Below, in pieces: positions 1-8,574 of a DNA stretch of 64,000 nt (positions within the stretch are counted from its first letter, which is position 1; each line of letters opens with the position of its first letter). Source of the DNA: Methylomagnum ishizawai (GTDB taxonomy: Bacteria; Pseudomonadota; Gammaproteobacteria; Methylococcales; Methylococcaceae); assembly GCF_900155475.1 (NCBI RefSeq), contig NZ_FXAM01000001.1:1413501-1477500 (forward strand), written 5' to 3'. Made by a program: the position numbers and the translations under genes. The notes below the pieces were generated by a model. The model saw only the letters and a list, made by a program, of their open reading frames with translations. It did no database searches and had not been told where the DNA came from.

Positions 1-854
1 CCGATCCGGGTCGGGGTGGTTTTGGGCAGCTTGTCCAGCATCAGCCGGATCGGCTCTTGCGGGATGATTTCGTCCTTGGCCCCGTATAGCACCAGCACCG
101 GCTTGTCCAACTTGGCCGCGTCCTGTTGGGCCGCATCCATCAAATCGGCCAGTCCGGCGATGGCACCCACCCGTGTGGCCTTGATGACCCAGGGATCGCG
201 GCCCAGGCCGATGAGCATGGGGATATTGTCGGAGGCCTGGACCTTGAGGCCGGAGCCGGTCAGTTCCAGTTCCGGCAACGTGCGCGCGGCGATGGATAAC
301 AAGGCCCGTTGATACCAGGGCATGGTGTCCCGCGCCCACACGGCGGGGGCCGAGAGGATCGCGCCATCGGCGTCCGGCGGCTGGGACGAGGTCAGCGCGA
401 CCAGGGCGACCGCCCCGCCCATGCTCTCGCCCAAGAGGTAGAGCGGCGTTTTGCCGTGACGCTTGCGGAGTTGCGCGACGAACTCGGCGAGGTCGCGGGT
501 ATAGGCTTCGATGCCTGCCCAACGGCCCCGGCCCGGCGCCAGTCCGAAGCCGCGCTGGTCGTAGGCGTAGACCGCGATGCCGTGTTCCCCGAGATAACGG
601 CCCGGCGGCTCGAAAGCGCGGCTGTAATCGTTGAAACCATGCAGGCATACCATCACGGCCTTGGGTTCGCCCTGGGGCAGCCAGGAACGCACTGGCAACA
701 CCGCGCCGTCGGAGGCGGTGAAATGGGCGCGGGCGAGCCTGGGTGCTTGGTGGGATGCCGGGCCGGGGCTGGGCAAGACGGCGCAGCCGCCCAGCCATAG
801 GGGCAGGAGCAGTCCGAAGGCGATCAGCGGAGGAACGGGGCGATGCTTTAACAT
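1..854 (-). CDS. alpha/beta hydrolase lipoprotein (monoacylglycerol lipase / lysophospholipase-like), 3' end outside window
   Basis: At least 284 residues are read on the minus strand from an ATG at 854; the frame is still open at the window edge, so the C-terminus is missing. The N-terminus is hydrophobic and ends in a lipobox (LGGC), so an envelope lipoprotein is likely. Visible family features are the oxyanion-hole region CLHGFNDYS, a YDQRGFG strand and the nucleophile elbow GESMGG, which fit the monoacylglycerol lipase/lysophospholipase branch of alpha/beta hydrolases (Hydrolase_4). The acid residue is probably in the LYGAKDEIIP region and the catalytic His lies beyond the edge. It diverges from aas-lplT, which recycles lysophospholipids, so a lipid substrate is plausible, but that is inference. 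Confidence 0.8.
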   Translation of the reverse strand, partial: MLKHRPVPPLIAFGLLLPLWLGGCAVLPSPGPASHQAPRLARAHFTASDGAVLPVRSWLPQGEPKAVMVCLHGFNDYSRAFEPPGRYLGEHGIAVYAYDQRGFGLAPGRGRWAGIEAYTRDLAEFVAQLRKRHGKTPLYLLGESMGGAVALVALTSSQPPDADGAILSAPAVWARDTMPWYQRALLSIAARTLPELELTGSGLKVQASDNIPMLIGLGRDPWVIKATRVGAIAGLADLMDAAQQDAAKLDKPVLVLYGAKDEIIPQEPIRLMLDKLPKTTPTRI

Positions 855-1016
855 AGGCTTCAGGCGGAGGGAATGGATCGGGATAGTATGGTCCGGCGGC
901 GGGCCTGTACCAAGCCCGGCCTGCCGTGGATGGGGGAACGCCGGGTGCGGCGCTCCCAGGACGCATTCCCACCGCCGCGTGGGAAGGAAAATAAACACTA
1001 CTCAAGAGGAAGCGCG

Positions 1017-3179
1017 ATGGTCAAACAAGGGCTGCGTTGGCTGCTATCCCGGCTGTTCCGGGTCAGGCTCAACGGCATCGATAATTATCATAAGGCCGGC
1101 GAACGGGTATTGATCGTCGCCAACCACACCTCCTATCTGGACCCCATCCTGCTGTGGGTGTTCCTGCCGGACGATGTCACCTTCGCCATCAATACCCAGA
1201 TCGCCCGGCAATGGTGGGTCCGGCCCGGCCTGTGGTTTTCCAAGGTGTTCCCCATGGACCCGATGCAGCCCTTGTCGATCAAGGCGCTGACCCATTATGT
1301 GAAGGAAGGCCGCAAGGCGGCGATCTTCCCGGAAGGCCGCATCACCGTGACCGGGGCTTTGATGAAGATTTACGAAGGCGCGGGACTCATCGCCGACAAG
1401 GCCGGGGCGCGGGTGCTGCCGGTCCGTATCGACGGGGCGCAATACACCCCGGTGTCCCGCTTGCGCGGCGTGGTGCGGCAACGCTGGTTCCCGCCCATCA
1501 GCATCAATATCCTGCCGCCGCAGGCCATCGACCTGCCGCCGGAAAGCCACGGCCACGACCGGCGGCATCTGGCCGGTTTCCTGCTGTCGGACATCATGAG
1601 TGATATGGTGTTCGAGACCGGCAACCATCGCCAGACCTTGTTCGCGGCCCTGCTCGACGCCCGCAAAATCCATGGCGGCGGCCACGTCCTGCTGGAGGAT
1701 GTCCAACGCAAGCCGCTCAACTATAACCGTTTGATCGCCCAAATCCTGGCCTTGGGCGAAAAGCTGGCGGCGGAGACCGAAGCCGGCGAAACCGTGGGCC
1801 TGTTGTTGCCCAACCTCAATAGCACGGTGGCGGCTTTGTTCGGGCTGCAAATCCATGGCCGGGTGCCCGCCATGCTGAATTTCAGCACCGGGGTCAAGCA
1901 AATGGCCTCGGCCCTGACCACGGCCCAAATCAAGACCCTCGTCACCGCCCGCCGTTTCGTCGAGAACGCCAAGCTGGAGGACACGGTGGCGACCCTGGCC
2001 ACCCAGGCGCGGATTCTCTACCTGGAAGATTTGGCGGCGGGCATCGGCAAACAGGACAAACTCCGCGCCTTGGCGACCGCGTTCACCGCCGAAACTTGGT
2101 ATGCCCGCCAAGCCCACCGGCCCGGCGCGGACGATCCGGCGGTGGTGTTGTTCACCTCGGGTTCGGAGGGCGAACCCAAGGGCGTGGTGTTGTCCCATCA
2201 AAACCTGTTGGCGAACCGCGAGCAGCTAGCCGCGCGGCTCGACCTCAATGCCCGCGACACCATCCTCAACGCCCTGCCGATGTTTCATGCTTTCGGGCTG
2301 ACGGCGGGCACCTTGCTGCCGTTGTTGAACGGCATGTACACCTTCCTCTATCCCAGCCCGCTGCATTACCGGATCATCCCGGAAGTCGCCTACGAGATCA
2401 ACGCGACCCTGTTGTTCGGCACCAATACCTTCCTGGCGGGCTATGCCAAGCATGCCCATCCTTACGATTTCTACAGCGTGCGCTATGTGTTCGCCGGGGC
2501 GGAGAAACTGCAAGCCGATACCCGCAAGCTTTGGGCCGACAAATTCGGGCTGCGCATCCTGGAGGGCTATGGCGCGACCGAAACCTCGCCCATCCTCTCG
2601 GCCAATACCCCGATGTTCTACAAGGAGGGCACGGTCGGGCGCTTCATGCCGGGCGTCCAATGGCGCTTGGAGCCGGTGGCGGGGGTCGAGGGCGGCGGCA
2701 GGCTGCATGTGGCGGGGCCGAATATCATGCTGGGCTATCTCAAGCCGGAGCGTCCGGGGGAATTGCAACCGCCGGCGTCGGTGTTCGGGGTGGGCTGGTA
2801 CGATACCGGCGATATCGTCCATGTGGACGAGGAGGGTTTCGTCACCATCCTGGGTCGGGTCAAGCGCTTCGCCAAGATCGGCGGGGAAATGGTGTCCTTG
2901 GGCGTGATTGAGGAATTGGCGGCGCGGCTGTGGCCCGGCCATCTCCACGCCGCCGTCACCGTGCCCGACGAGAAGAAGGGCGAGCGCATCGTCCTCGCCA
3001 GCCAGGCCAAGGACGCCCACCGCAACGCCTTGGCCAAGGAAGCCCAGCGCTTGGGCTATACCGAGCTTTATCAACCCAAGGCGGTGCGGATACTCAAGGA
3101 GCTACCGCTGCTGCCCACCGGCAAGGTCGATTATCCGACCCTGACCGCGCAGATACGCGCCGACGAGGTGGAGGCATGA
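1017..3179 (+). CDS. aas: bifunctional 2-acylglycerophosphoethanolamine acyltransferase / acyl-ACP synthetase
   Basis: 720 aa, the size of E. coli Aas (719). The N-terminal domain is a PlsC-type acyltransferase with NHTSYLD (H37, D42 as the HX4D pair) and an FPEGRIT substrate motif. The C-terminal domain is an AMP-forming acyl-activating enzyme: the phosphate-binding LFTSGSEGEPKG lies at about residues 377-388, YGATE follows, and YDTGD precedes the hinge. The known role is re-acylation of lysophosphatidylethanolamine at the inner membrane. I chose the ATG at 1017 because AAGAGGA precedes it and the protein then begins directly with the acyltransferase domain; an in-frame upstream start would add 48 unconserved residues. 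Its stop overlaps the start of lplT (ATGA), so the two are translationally coupled. Confidence 0.92.
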   Translation: MVKQGLRWLLSRLFRVRLNGIDNYHKAGERVLIVANHTSYLDPILLWVFLPDDVTFAINTQIARQWWVRPGLWFSKVFPMDPMQPLSIKALTHYVKEGRKAAIFPEGRITVTGALMKIYEGAGLIADKAGARVLPVRIDGAQYTPVSRLRGVVRQRWFPPISINILPPQAIDLPPESHGHDRRHLAGFLLSDIMSDMVFETGNHRQTLFAALLDARKIHGGGHVLLEDVQRKPLNYNRLIAQILALGEKLAAETEAGETVGLLLPNLNSTVAALFGLQIHGRVPAMLNFSTGVKQMASALTTAQIKTLVTARRFVENAKLEDTVATLATQARILYLEDLAAGIGKQDKLRALATAFTAETWYARQAHRPGADDPAVVLFTSGSEGEPKGVVLSHQNLLANREQLAARLDLNARDTILNALPMFHAFGLTAGTLLPLLNGMYTFLYPSPLHYRIIPEVAYEINATLLFGTNTFLAGYAKHAHPYDFYSVRYVFAGAEKLQADTRKLWADKFGLRILEGYGATETSPILSANTPMFYKEGTVGRFMPGVQWRLEPVAGVEGGGRLHVAGPNIMLGYLKPERPGELQPPASVFGVGWYDTGDIVHVDEEGFVTILGRVKRFAKIGGEMVSLGVIEELAARLWPGHLHAAVTVPDEKKGERIVLASQAKDAHRNALAKEAQRLGYTELYQPKAVRILKELPLLPTGKVDYPTLTAQIRADEVEA

Positions 3180-4336
3180 ACCGGGGACTCTATGCCTTGG
3201 TCGGCTCGCAATTCCTGTCGGCCTTCGCCGACAACGCCATCCTGTTCACCGTCATCGCCATCGTGATGCAGAACAAGGCCACCCCGGCCTGGTACATCCC
3301 GGCCTTGCAGAGCGTGTTCCTCATCGCCTATGTGGTGTTGACGCCGTGGGTGGGCCATCTGGCCGACCGTTTCCCCAAGCCCTGGATTTTGATCGCGGCC
3401 AACGCGGTGAAGGCGGTCGGCGGCGGCTTGATCCTGGTGGGCGTGGACCCCTTGTTCGCCTATGGCGTGGTCGGCATGGGCGCGGCGGCCTACAGCCCGG
3501 CCAAATACGGCATCCTGCCCGAACTCACCGACACCGAACACTTGGTGAAGGCCAATAGCTGGGTGGAGGGCGCGACCATCGCGGCGATCCTGCTCGGCAC
3601 CGTGGCTGGGGCCAAGCTGGCCGATCATTCCATCGACCTGGGCCTCTGGGCGAGCGTCGGCTTGTTCCTGGTGTCGGCTTTGGCGGTGTTGCTGTTGCCG
3701 AAGCTGGCGGCGCGGGGCGTGTCGCCGGGTTCGCCCTTGGGCAAGCTGTGGGGTTTGATCCGGGGCTTGCTGGATACCCAACGCGCCCGCTTGATCCTGT
3801 TGGCGCTGAGCTTGTTCTGGGCCTGCGCCGCGACCTTGCGCGTGGCCTTGGTGGCCTGGGCACCCGCCGTGCTGCACAGCCAGACCGCCAGCGATATCGC
3901 CGAACTCACGCTGTACTTGTCCATCGGCATCGTGATCGGCTCCGGCATCGTGCCGCGCTTGATTCCGCTGGCACAGGTGCGGCGGGTGCGGTTCGCGGGT
4001 TATGGGCTGGGTTGTGCGTTCCTGGCGCTGGCCTTCGTGGATAGCCTGTGGCCGGCGCGGGCGGCTTTGTTGGGGGTCGGGGTGTTCGGCGGCATCATGG
4101 TGGTGCCTTTGAACGCGGCCATCCAGCAAATCGGCTATCGCACCGTGGGCAGCGGCAGCGCGGTGGCGGTGCAGAATTTCTTCCAGAACGCGGCGATGTT
4201 GGTCAGTGTGGGGGGATATAGTCTGGCCGCCGGCCATGGGGCGGGGCCGGTGGCGACCATTTTCGGCCTGAGTGGGCTGGTGTGGCTGATGACGGTGTTG
4301 GTGTCCTGGCGCTTGCCGAAGCAAGTGGCGGAATGA
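3176..4336 (+). CDS. lplT: lysophospholipid transporter LplT (major facilitator superfamily)
   Basis: 386 aa with about 12 hydrophobic segments and an MFS motif A-like loop, GHLADRFPKP, near residues 57-66. The N-terminus resembles the LplT family (SQFLSAFADNAILF). LplT flips lysophospholipids inward across the inner membrane, and Aas re-acylates them. The start overlaps the stop of aas as ATGA. The order here is aas then lplT, whereas E. coli has lplT first; in either arrangement the pair forms one recycling pathway. A terminator follows 25 bp after the stop. Confidence 0.9.
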   Translation: MNRGLYALVGSQFLSAFADNAILFTVIAIVMQNKATPAWYIPALQSVFLIAYVVLTPWVGHLADRFPKPWILIAANAVKAVGGGLILVGVDPLFAYGVVGMGAAAYSPAKYGILPELTDTEHLVKANSWVEGATIAAILLGTVAGAKLADHSIDLGLWASVGLFLVSALAVLLLPKLAARGVSPGSPLGKLWGLIRGLLDTQRARLILLALSLFWACAATLRVALVAWAPAVLHSQTASDIAELTLYLSIGIVIGSGIVPRLIPLAQVRRVRFAGYGLGCAFLALAFVDSLWPARAALLGVGVFGGIMVVPLNAAIQQIGYRTVGSGSAVAVQNFFQNAAMLVSVGGYSLAAGHGAGPVATIFGLSGLVWLMTVLVSWRLPKQVAE

Positions 4337-4363
4337 GCGGTTCCCAAGCGGGGGGATGAAGGC

Positions 4364-4392
4364 GGCGGGTTGGGTGTCATCCCGCCGTTTTT
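4364..4392 (+). terminator. rho-independent terminator after aas-lplT
   Basis: GGCGGG (4364-4369) pairs with CCCGCC (4381-4386) across an 11-nt loop and is followed by GTTTTT. It lies in the gap between the convergent lplT and the di-haem peroxidase gene. The T-run serves only the plus strand. Confidence 0.75.
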
Positions 4393-4441
4393 ATGCCCGG
4401 CATGGCACGCTGGGCTTGCCATGCCGGGTGGGACAATCCGT

Positions 4442-6574
4442 TCAGGGCCGCAGGAAGCTCTCGAACGGTTGCAAAGGGCCACGGCTGGCCGGACGGCCCA
4501 GTTTCCCCACGGCGGGGATGCTCAGCATTTTGTCCGCCGTTTGTTGCGGGTCTTGCGCCGAGGGCTGGATGCCCGCACTCTGCGGTATCGGCAGGGCCGG
4601 ATGGTCGAAGGGTGCGCGTTCCCAGCGGACCCGCTCGTCGGTGAGCGATTTCAGGAAGGCCACCAAATCCGCCTTTTGCAAGGCGCTGAAGCCCTGCGGA
4701 AACACCACGGTGGCGAAATGCTCGGGGTTGTCGAAATTGCCGCCCCGGCTATAGAAATCCACCACTTCTTCCAGAGTCTTCATCCCGCCGTTGTGCATGT
4801 AAGGGCCGGTCAGCTCAACATTGCGCAGGCTGGGGATTTTGAACGCCCCCTGCACCGAGGCGAGGGCGCGGCCCTGGCCCGGCTTGGCCAATTCCGCCGC
4901 CAGCACGGCGCTGGCGGGCACCTTGGCATAGGGGAGCCGCGCCCCGCAGCCCTCGCTGCCAAGCGGATCGTCCACCCGCTCCGCCGCGACATAATCGCTG
5001 GTGAACGGCACATCGAAGGAACAGGCCTTGATGCTGATGGGGTCCGTCAAGGCCGTGCGCGAACCCATCAGCAGTTCCAGGTATTGCGCGGTGTAGGACA
5101 GCGGATTGCCGAAGGGATCGGTGCCGCCGAGTCCGGGATCGTAGGCGTCGGGGGTCACGCTGGTGTTGGCGAAACCCTCGTCCATCAGGGCGAAGGCCAC
5201 GCCCTGGCCGGTGAACGAACCCCGCAGGGTCTTGCGGTTGACCCATTGCGGCCCGGTGGCGGCGGGATAGCTATAAACATAGGGATGCGCCGCCGACGAC
5301 AGGGTCGGCCCCCGGTGGCAGATCGGACAATGCGCGTCCACGAACAAGACCAGGCCGCGGGCTTGCTGTTCGTTCAGGCCCAGGGGGATGTCGTCGGCGT
5401 CCCTGGGGGTGTCGAAGGGCGAATCGTCGGAAATCAAGGTCTCTTGATAGAGTTGCAGGGCCAGCCCGAAGAAGAACGAGAAATTGGCTTCCATTTGGGT
5501 GTAGGCGCTGCCTTGGGGCGGAGCGCCGAATTTCCCGATGCCCGACCAATAGCGCGGGGCGAAGGCTTTTTGGACCAGGGCGGCGTAGGTGGTGTCCAAG
5601 CCCTGGCCGGAGGCGTGGCGGGACGGGCCGAGGACGCTGTCTTGCTTGTGGACCGCCTGGATGGCCAGGGGGCGGCGTTGCAGGAGCTTCCGGCCCAATT
5701 CGGGGAAGGTCCGGCCCGCGCAGGACATTTCGATATCGTTGACCGGCGGGGCCATCGCCTGCGAGGCCAGGGCGGCGTTTTCCAACCGCACTTGCTGTTT
5801 TTGCGCTTTGCCGCCGGGCTTCTGGGCGACCCAGACCCCGGCGGCGCTGTCGCGGGCACCGAACGGCGTTTCCCCGTTGAAGATATTGTTGGCGCGGCCA
5901 TCCCAGAAGTTGCGGGAGTTAAAGGCCGCGTTGATGACGGTCGGCGTGTTGCGGGGCTCGACCCGGCGCGTGTTCAAATCCCGGCGGTGGAATAGTGGGT
6001 CTGTGCTGGAGAGGCAGGTATCGCGGGAGCCATCGCCCGCCACCGCTTGGAAATCGGCGTGGAACACCCCGGCGGAAGCGACCACATCGTCGGTGTCGTA
6101 CAACACCGCCGAGGTTTTGTCGTCCGGGTTGGCGACCTGGTGCAGAGGGAAATCACCCAGCCGCAGCGCATAGCCCGGCCCGCCCTTGGCACCCGAGGCG
6201 GTTTTCTCGAAGCTTTGCCCGGTGGCGGCGTCCGTGTGGAAGGTGCCGGGGGCCAATTGGTTGGTGATGCGGCGGTCGGCTCCGGCGTGGAAATGGCAAC
6301 TGGCGCAGGCCATGCCATCGCTGCCGACATTGATGTCCCAGAACAATGCCTTGCCCAGGACCACGGCGGCGGCGCTATCGACCACGATGGGGTTGGTCCC
6401 GTCCAGCAGGCCCGGTGTCGCGGGCACCTGGACGCCTTTGAGCGAGGGTGGGGAGGCACCGTGCGCCCCGGCCTCGCCCCAGGGCAGCATGGCCCAGCAG
6501 AGGGGAGCGAGCCATCCAAGAATTATCCGGGACCGGCGGGTCCGGTCCGTTACCAAGCGTTGAAGTTGAAGCAT
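4442..6574 (-). CDS. di-haem cytochrome c peroxidase/MauG-family protein, CorB/SACCP-like
   Basis: 710 aa with a cleavable signal peptide (about 38 residues, ending near EAGAHG). Two haem c motifs are present, CASCH (90-94) and CPICH (416-420). The C-terminal [20 protein letters not shown] signature is typical of bacterial cytochrome c peroxidases and MauG. It is almost twice as long as a classical peroxidase (about 330-400 aa), a size shared with the methanotroph surface protein SACCP of Methylococcus capsulatus and CorB of Methylomicrobium album. The gene directly upstream on the same strand encodes a CorA/MopE-like protein, the same order as corA-corB. A possible role is oxidative modification of the partner (tryptophan to kynurenine), by analogy with MauG acting on tryptophans; this is inference. 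Export to the periplasm or cell surface is expected. Confidence 0.82.
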   Translation of the reverse strand: MLQLQRLVTDRTRRSRIILGWLAPLCWAMLPWGEAGAHGASPPSLKGVQVPATPGLLDGTNPIVVDSAAAVVLGKALFWDINVGSDGMACASCHFHAGADRRITNQLAPGTFHTDAATGQSFEKTASGAKGGPGYALRLGDFPLHQVANPDDKTSAVLYDTDDVVASAGVFHADFQAVAGDGSRDTCLSSTDPLFHRRDLNTRRVEPRNTPTVINAAFNSRNFWDGRANNIFNGETPFGARDSAAGVWVAQKPGGKAQKQQVRLENAALASQAMAPPVNDIEMSCAGRTFPELGRKLLQRRPLAIQAVHKQDSVLGPSRHASGQGLDTTYAALVQKAFAPRYWSGIGKFGAPPQGSAYTQMEANFSFFFGLALQLYQETLISDDSPFDTPRDADDIPLGLNEQQARGLVLFVDAHCPICHRGPTLSSAAHPYVYSYPAATGPQWVNRKTLRGSFTGQGVAFALMDEGFANTSVTPDAYDPGLGGTDPFGNPLSYTAQYLELLMGSRTALTDPISIKACSFDVPFTSDYVAAERVDDPLGSEGCGARLPYAKVPASAVLAAELAKPGQGRALASVQGAFKIPSLRNVELTGPYMHNGGMKTLEEVVDFYSRGGNFDNPEHFATVVFPQGFSALQKADLVAFLKSLTDERVRWERAPFDHPALPIPQSAGIQPSAQDPQQTADKMLSIPAVGKLGRPASRGPLQPFESFLRP

Positions 6575-6599
6575 GGCGAGCCTGTCGTGTGAATGCGGA

Positions 6600-6626
6600 G
6601 ACGGCCCGGACTAGGGCCGGGCCGTC
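6600..6626 (-). promoter_or_regulatory. GC-rich stem-loop between the CorA-like and CorB-like genes
   Basis: A perfect 10-bp stem GACGGCCCGG / CCGGGCCGTC with a 7-nt loop lies in the 139-bp gap between the two minus-strand genes. No T-run follows, so it is more likely an mRNA-stabilising or attenuating structure than a full terminator. It could make the upstream copper protein more abundant than the cytochrome. Confidence 0.5.
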
Positions 6627-6713
6627 GATATGGCGGGGAGGGCGGGGGGCGGCTTGTCCCCGCCGGGCCGGGCTTAAGCGGCGCGGGTCCGGCGCGGAGC
6701 CGGGACAGGCCCG

Positions 6714-7358
6714 TTATTGCAGGGACAGCGTGACATCGACCGGGTAGCGGGCGGTGGAGTCGCTGGCACCGGCCCCAGGCGCGATACCGCCGACCACGAA
6801 CAGGTAGTTGCAGGTTCTCCCGATGGGGAAAGTCCTGACCAGCCGCCCCGGCACGCCATCTTTGACCCCGTGCAAGCCGACGACTTTCGAGGCCTTGGCC
6901 ACGCCATCCAGGTCGTAGCCGTAGTTTTTGATCTGCATGACGATATTGCCCACGGTCTGCCCGGTGCTTTCGTCCACCGCGCCCAGTTCGAACTGTTGGG
7001 CGTTCTGGGCGTAGAAATGGTCGGTGACATAGGTGTCGGGCGCGGTATCGGCCTTGCAGCGGGCCCAGACGGTGACGCCGGGATGCAGGTCCGGGTTGCT
7101 GGAGACCAGGGTGAGGGTGGCGGTCTGGCCGGCGGTGCCTTGGAACGAACCCCAGTCGGAGAAGTGGGTCCAGCCCATGTCGCCGAAGGCCGGGTCGCGC
7201 CAGGATTTGTAGCGCACGTTGAGCGTATGGGTGGGTTGCTCGGCGCTGAATTGGGCGATGGTGGCGGGTTGGGTGGCCGCTTGGACGGCGGGCGCGGCCC
7301 ATAGGGCGGTGCCGCCCAGGACGATGGCGAGGGCCGTGGTGCGAAGATTTTGTTTCAT
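6714..7358 (-). CDS. secreted copper-binding protein candidate, CorA/MopE-C-like
   Basis: 214 aa with a clear signal peptide (cleavage near VQAA, residue 28). After it come a compact hydrophobic-strand-rich domain and only two cysteines (C101, C173). The segment MGWTHFSDWG (61-70) contains W63-x-H65. In MopE the Cu(I) site is built from kynurenine (an oxidised Trp), a His two residues later and a more distant His. H92 or H114 could supply that second His. The gene sits immediately upstream of a CorB/SACCP-like di-haem protein, as in methanotroph corA-corB loci. I am confident of secretion and of the gene pair; the CorA assignment rests on motif and context and has not been aligned. The start is the ATG after a weak GGGATA. 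Confidence 0.6.
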   Translation of the reverse strand: MKQNLRTTALAIVLGGTALWAAPAVQAATQPATIAQFSAEQPTHTLNVRYKSWRDPAFGDMGWTHFSDWGSFQGTAGQTATLTLVSSNPDLHPGVTVWARCKADTAPDTYVTDHFYAQNAQQFELGAVDESTGQTVGNIVMQIKNYGYDLDGVAKASKVVGLHGVKDGVPGRLVRTFPIGRTCNYLFVVGGIAPGAGASDSTARYPVDVTLSLQ

Positions 7359-7550
7359 GGCATATCCCGTTTGGCTCTAGTTTTGAAAAACCGCTCCGGG
7401 CCGGGAGGCAGGAGCGGAACGCCACGGGGAGAGCAATTTGCGGGCCGGATCGAAAGCCGAATGGAATCATTCACCTACGGTATGCATGGAAAAGCGGGCT
7501 CGGGCATTTCACGCATAACAATATGGTAAAAGTCTAATATTTATGGGAAG

Positions 7551-7580
7551 GCCGGGGCCGGGGCCGGGGCCGGGGCCGGG
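7551..7580. repeat. short tandem repeat, five exact copies of GCCGGG
   Basis: Five perfect consecutive hexamers lie between the terminator of the mtk operon and the upstream region of the CorA-like gene. The repeat is a candidate for slippage-driven length variation. No coding sequence is affected. Confidence 0.9.
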
Positions 7581-7615
7581 CTCGCGGGGAGCCGGTCGGT
7601 CCGTCCAGGGGCTGC

Positions 7616-7652
7616 AAAAAAGCCGCGGGTTCCTGGGAAACCAGCGGCTTTT
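7616..7652 (-). terminator. terminator of the mcl-mtkA-mtkB operon
   Basis: Read on the minus strand, AAAAGCCGC pairs with GCGGCTTTTTT, with a further GGTT/AACC pairing inside the loop, and ends in six T. It begins 24 bp after the mtkB stop. The A-run on the other arm makes it usable in both directions. Confidence 0.85.
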
Positions 7653-7675
7653 CCGCGCGGATGAGAGGGATGGCC

Positions 7676-8566
7676 CTATTTCACCGCGATCCCTTTCTCC
7701 CGCATCGCCTTCAGCACTGTCTGCCCGATATGCGCCGGATTGCGCGAGACATACAGGCCCAGGGCTTCCATGGCGTCCATCTTGGCGCTGGCGGTGTCGG
7801 CTTCGCTGGAGATGATGGCCCCGGCGTGGCCCATGCGGCGTCCGGCGGGCGCGGCGATACCGGCCACGAAGCCGACCACCGGCTTGGTCATGTTGTCCTT
7901 GGCCCAGCGGGCGGCGGCGACTTCCTGCGGGCCGCCGATCTCGCCGATCATCACCACGATTTCGGTTTCCGGGTCGGCCTCGAACGCCTTCAGCACGGTC
8001 ACGAAATCGGTGCCGTTGATGGGGTCGCCGCCGATGCCGACCGAGGTGCTGATGCCGAGGCCCAGCGCCGCCATCTGTTCGGTAGCTTCGTAGTTCAGCG
8101 TGCCGGAGCGCGACACGATGCCGATGTTGCCCTTCTGGTAGATGTGCGAGGGCATGATGCCGACCTTGCACTCGCCAGGAGTGATGATGCCGGGGGTGTT
8201 GGGACCGATCAGGATGCTGTCGCGGCCCACGCGGTAGCGTTGCAGGCGGATCATGTCGTGGATCGGCACGCCGTCGGCGATGGTGACGGCGACCTTGATG
8301 CCGGCGTCGATGGCTTCCATCAGCGCGTCGGCATTGAAGGGCGGCGGCACGAACACGGCGGACACATCCGCGCCCGTGGCGGCCACGGCTTCGGCCACGG
8401 TGTCGAACACCGGCAGGCCCAAATGGGTGGTGCCGCCCTTGCCGGGGGTGACGCCGCCGACCACCTGGGTGCCGATCTTCATGGCGTCCTGGGCGTGGAA
8501 GGTGGCGTGTTCGCCGGTGAAGCCCTGGAAGATGACCTTGGAATTTTTATTTACGAATACGCTCAT
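7676..8566 (-). CDS. mtkB: malate-CoA ligase (malate thiokinase) alpha subunit
   Basis: 296 aa of the succinyl-CoA synthetase alpha family: an N-terminal CoA-binding Rossmann domain (IFQGFTGEHATFH, residues 12-24), the GGVTPGKGG loop, and the phospho-His region GHAGAI near residues 251-256. The ligase activates malate with CoA and ATP to malyl-CoA in the serine cycle. Sequence family alone cannot separate it from SucD; the malate assignment comes from the adjacent mcl, the order mcl-mtkA-mtkB, and the length, which equals that of methylotroph MtkB. The start at 8566 is chosen because an upstream in-frame extension would run into mtkA; only 8 bp separate the two genes. Confidence 0.85.
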   Translation of the reverse strand: MSVFVNKNSKVIFQGFTGEHATFHAQDAMKIGTQVVGGVTPGKGGTTHLGLPVFDTVAEAVAATGADVSAVFVPPPFNADALMEAIDAGIKVAVTIADGVPIHDMIRLQRYRVGRDSILIGPNTPGIITPGECKVGIMPSHIYQKGNIGIVSRSGTLNYEATEQMAALGLGISTSVGIGGDPINGTDFVTVLKAFEADPETEIVVMIGEIGGPQEVAAARWAKDNMTKPVVGFVAGIAAPAGRRMGHAGAIISSEADTASAKMDAMEALGLYVSRNPAHIGQTVLKAMREKGIAVK

Positions 8567-8574
8567 GGTGCTGC

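Noticed and set aside
7551-7580. CRISPR-like repeat
   Set aside because: The units are contiguous hexamers with no spacers; no cas gene is in the window.
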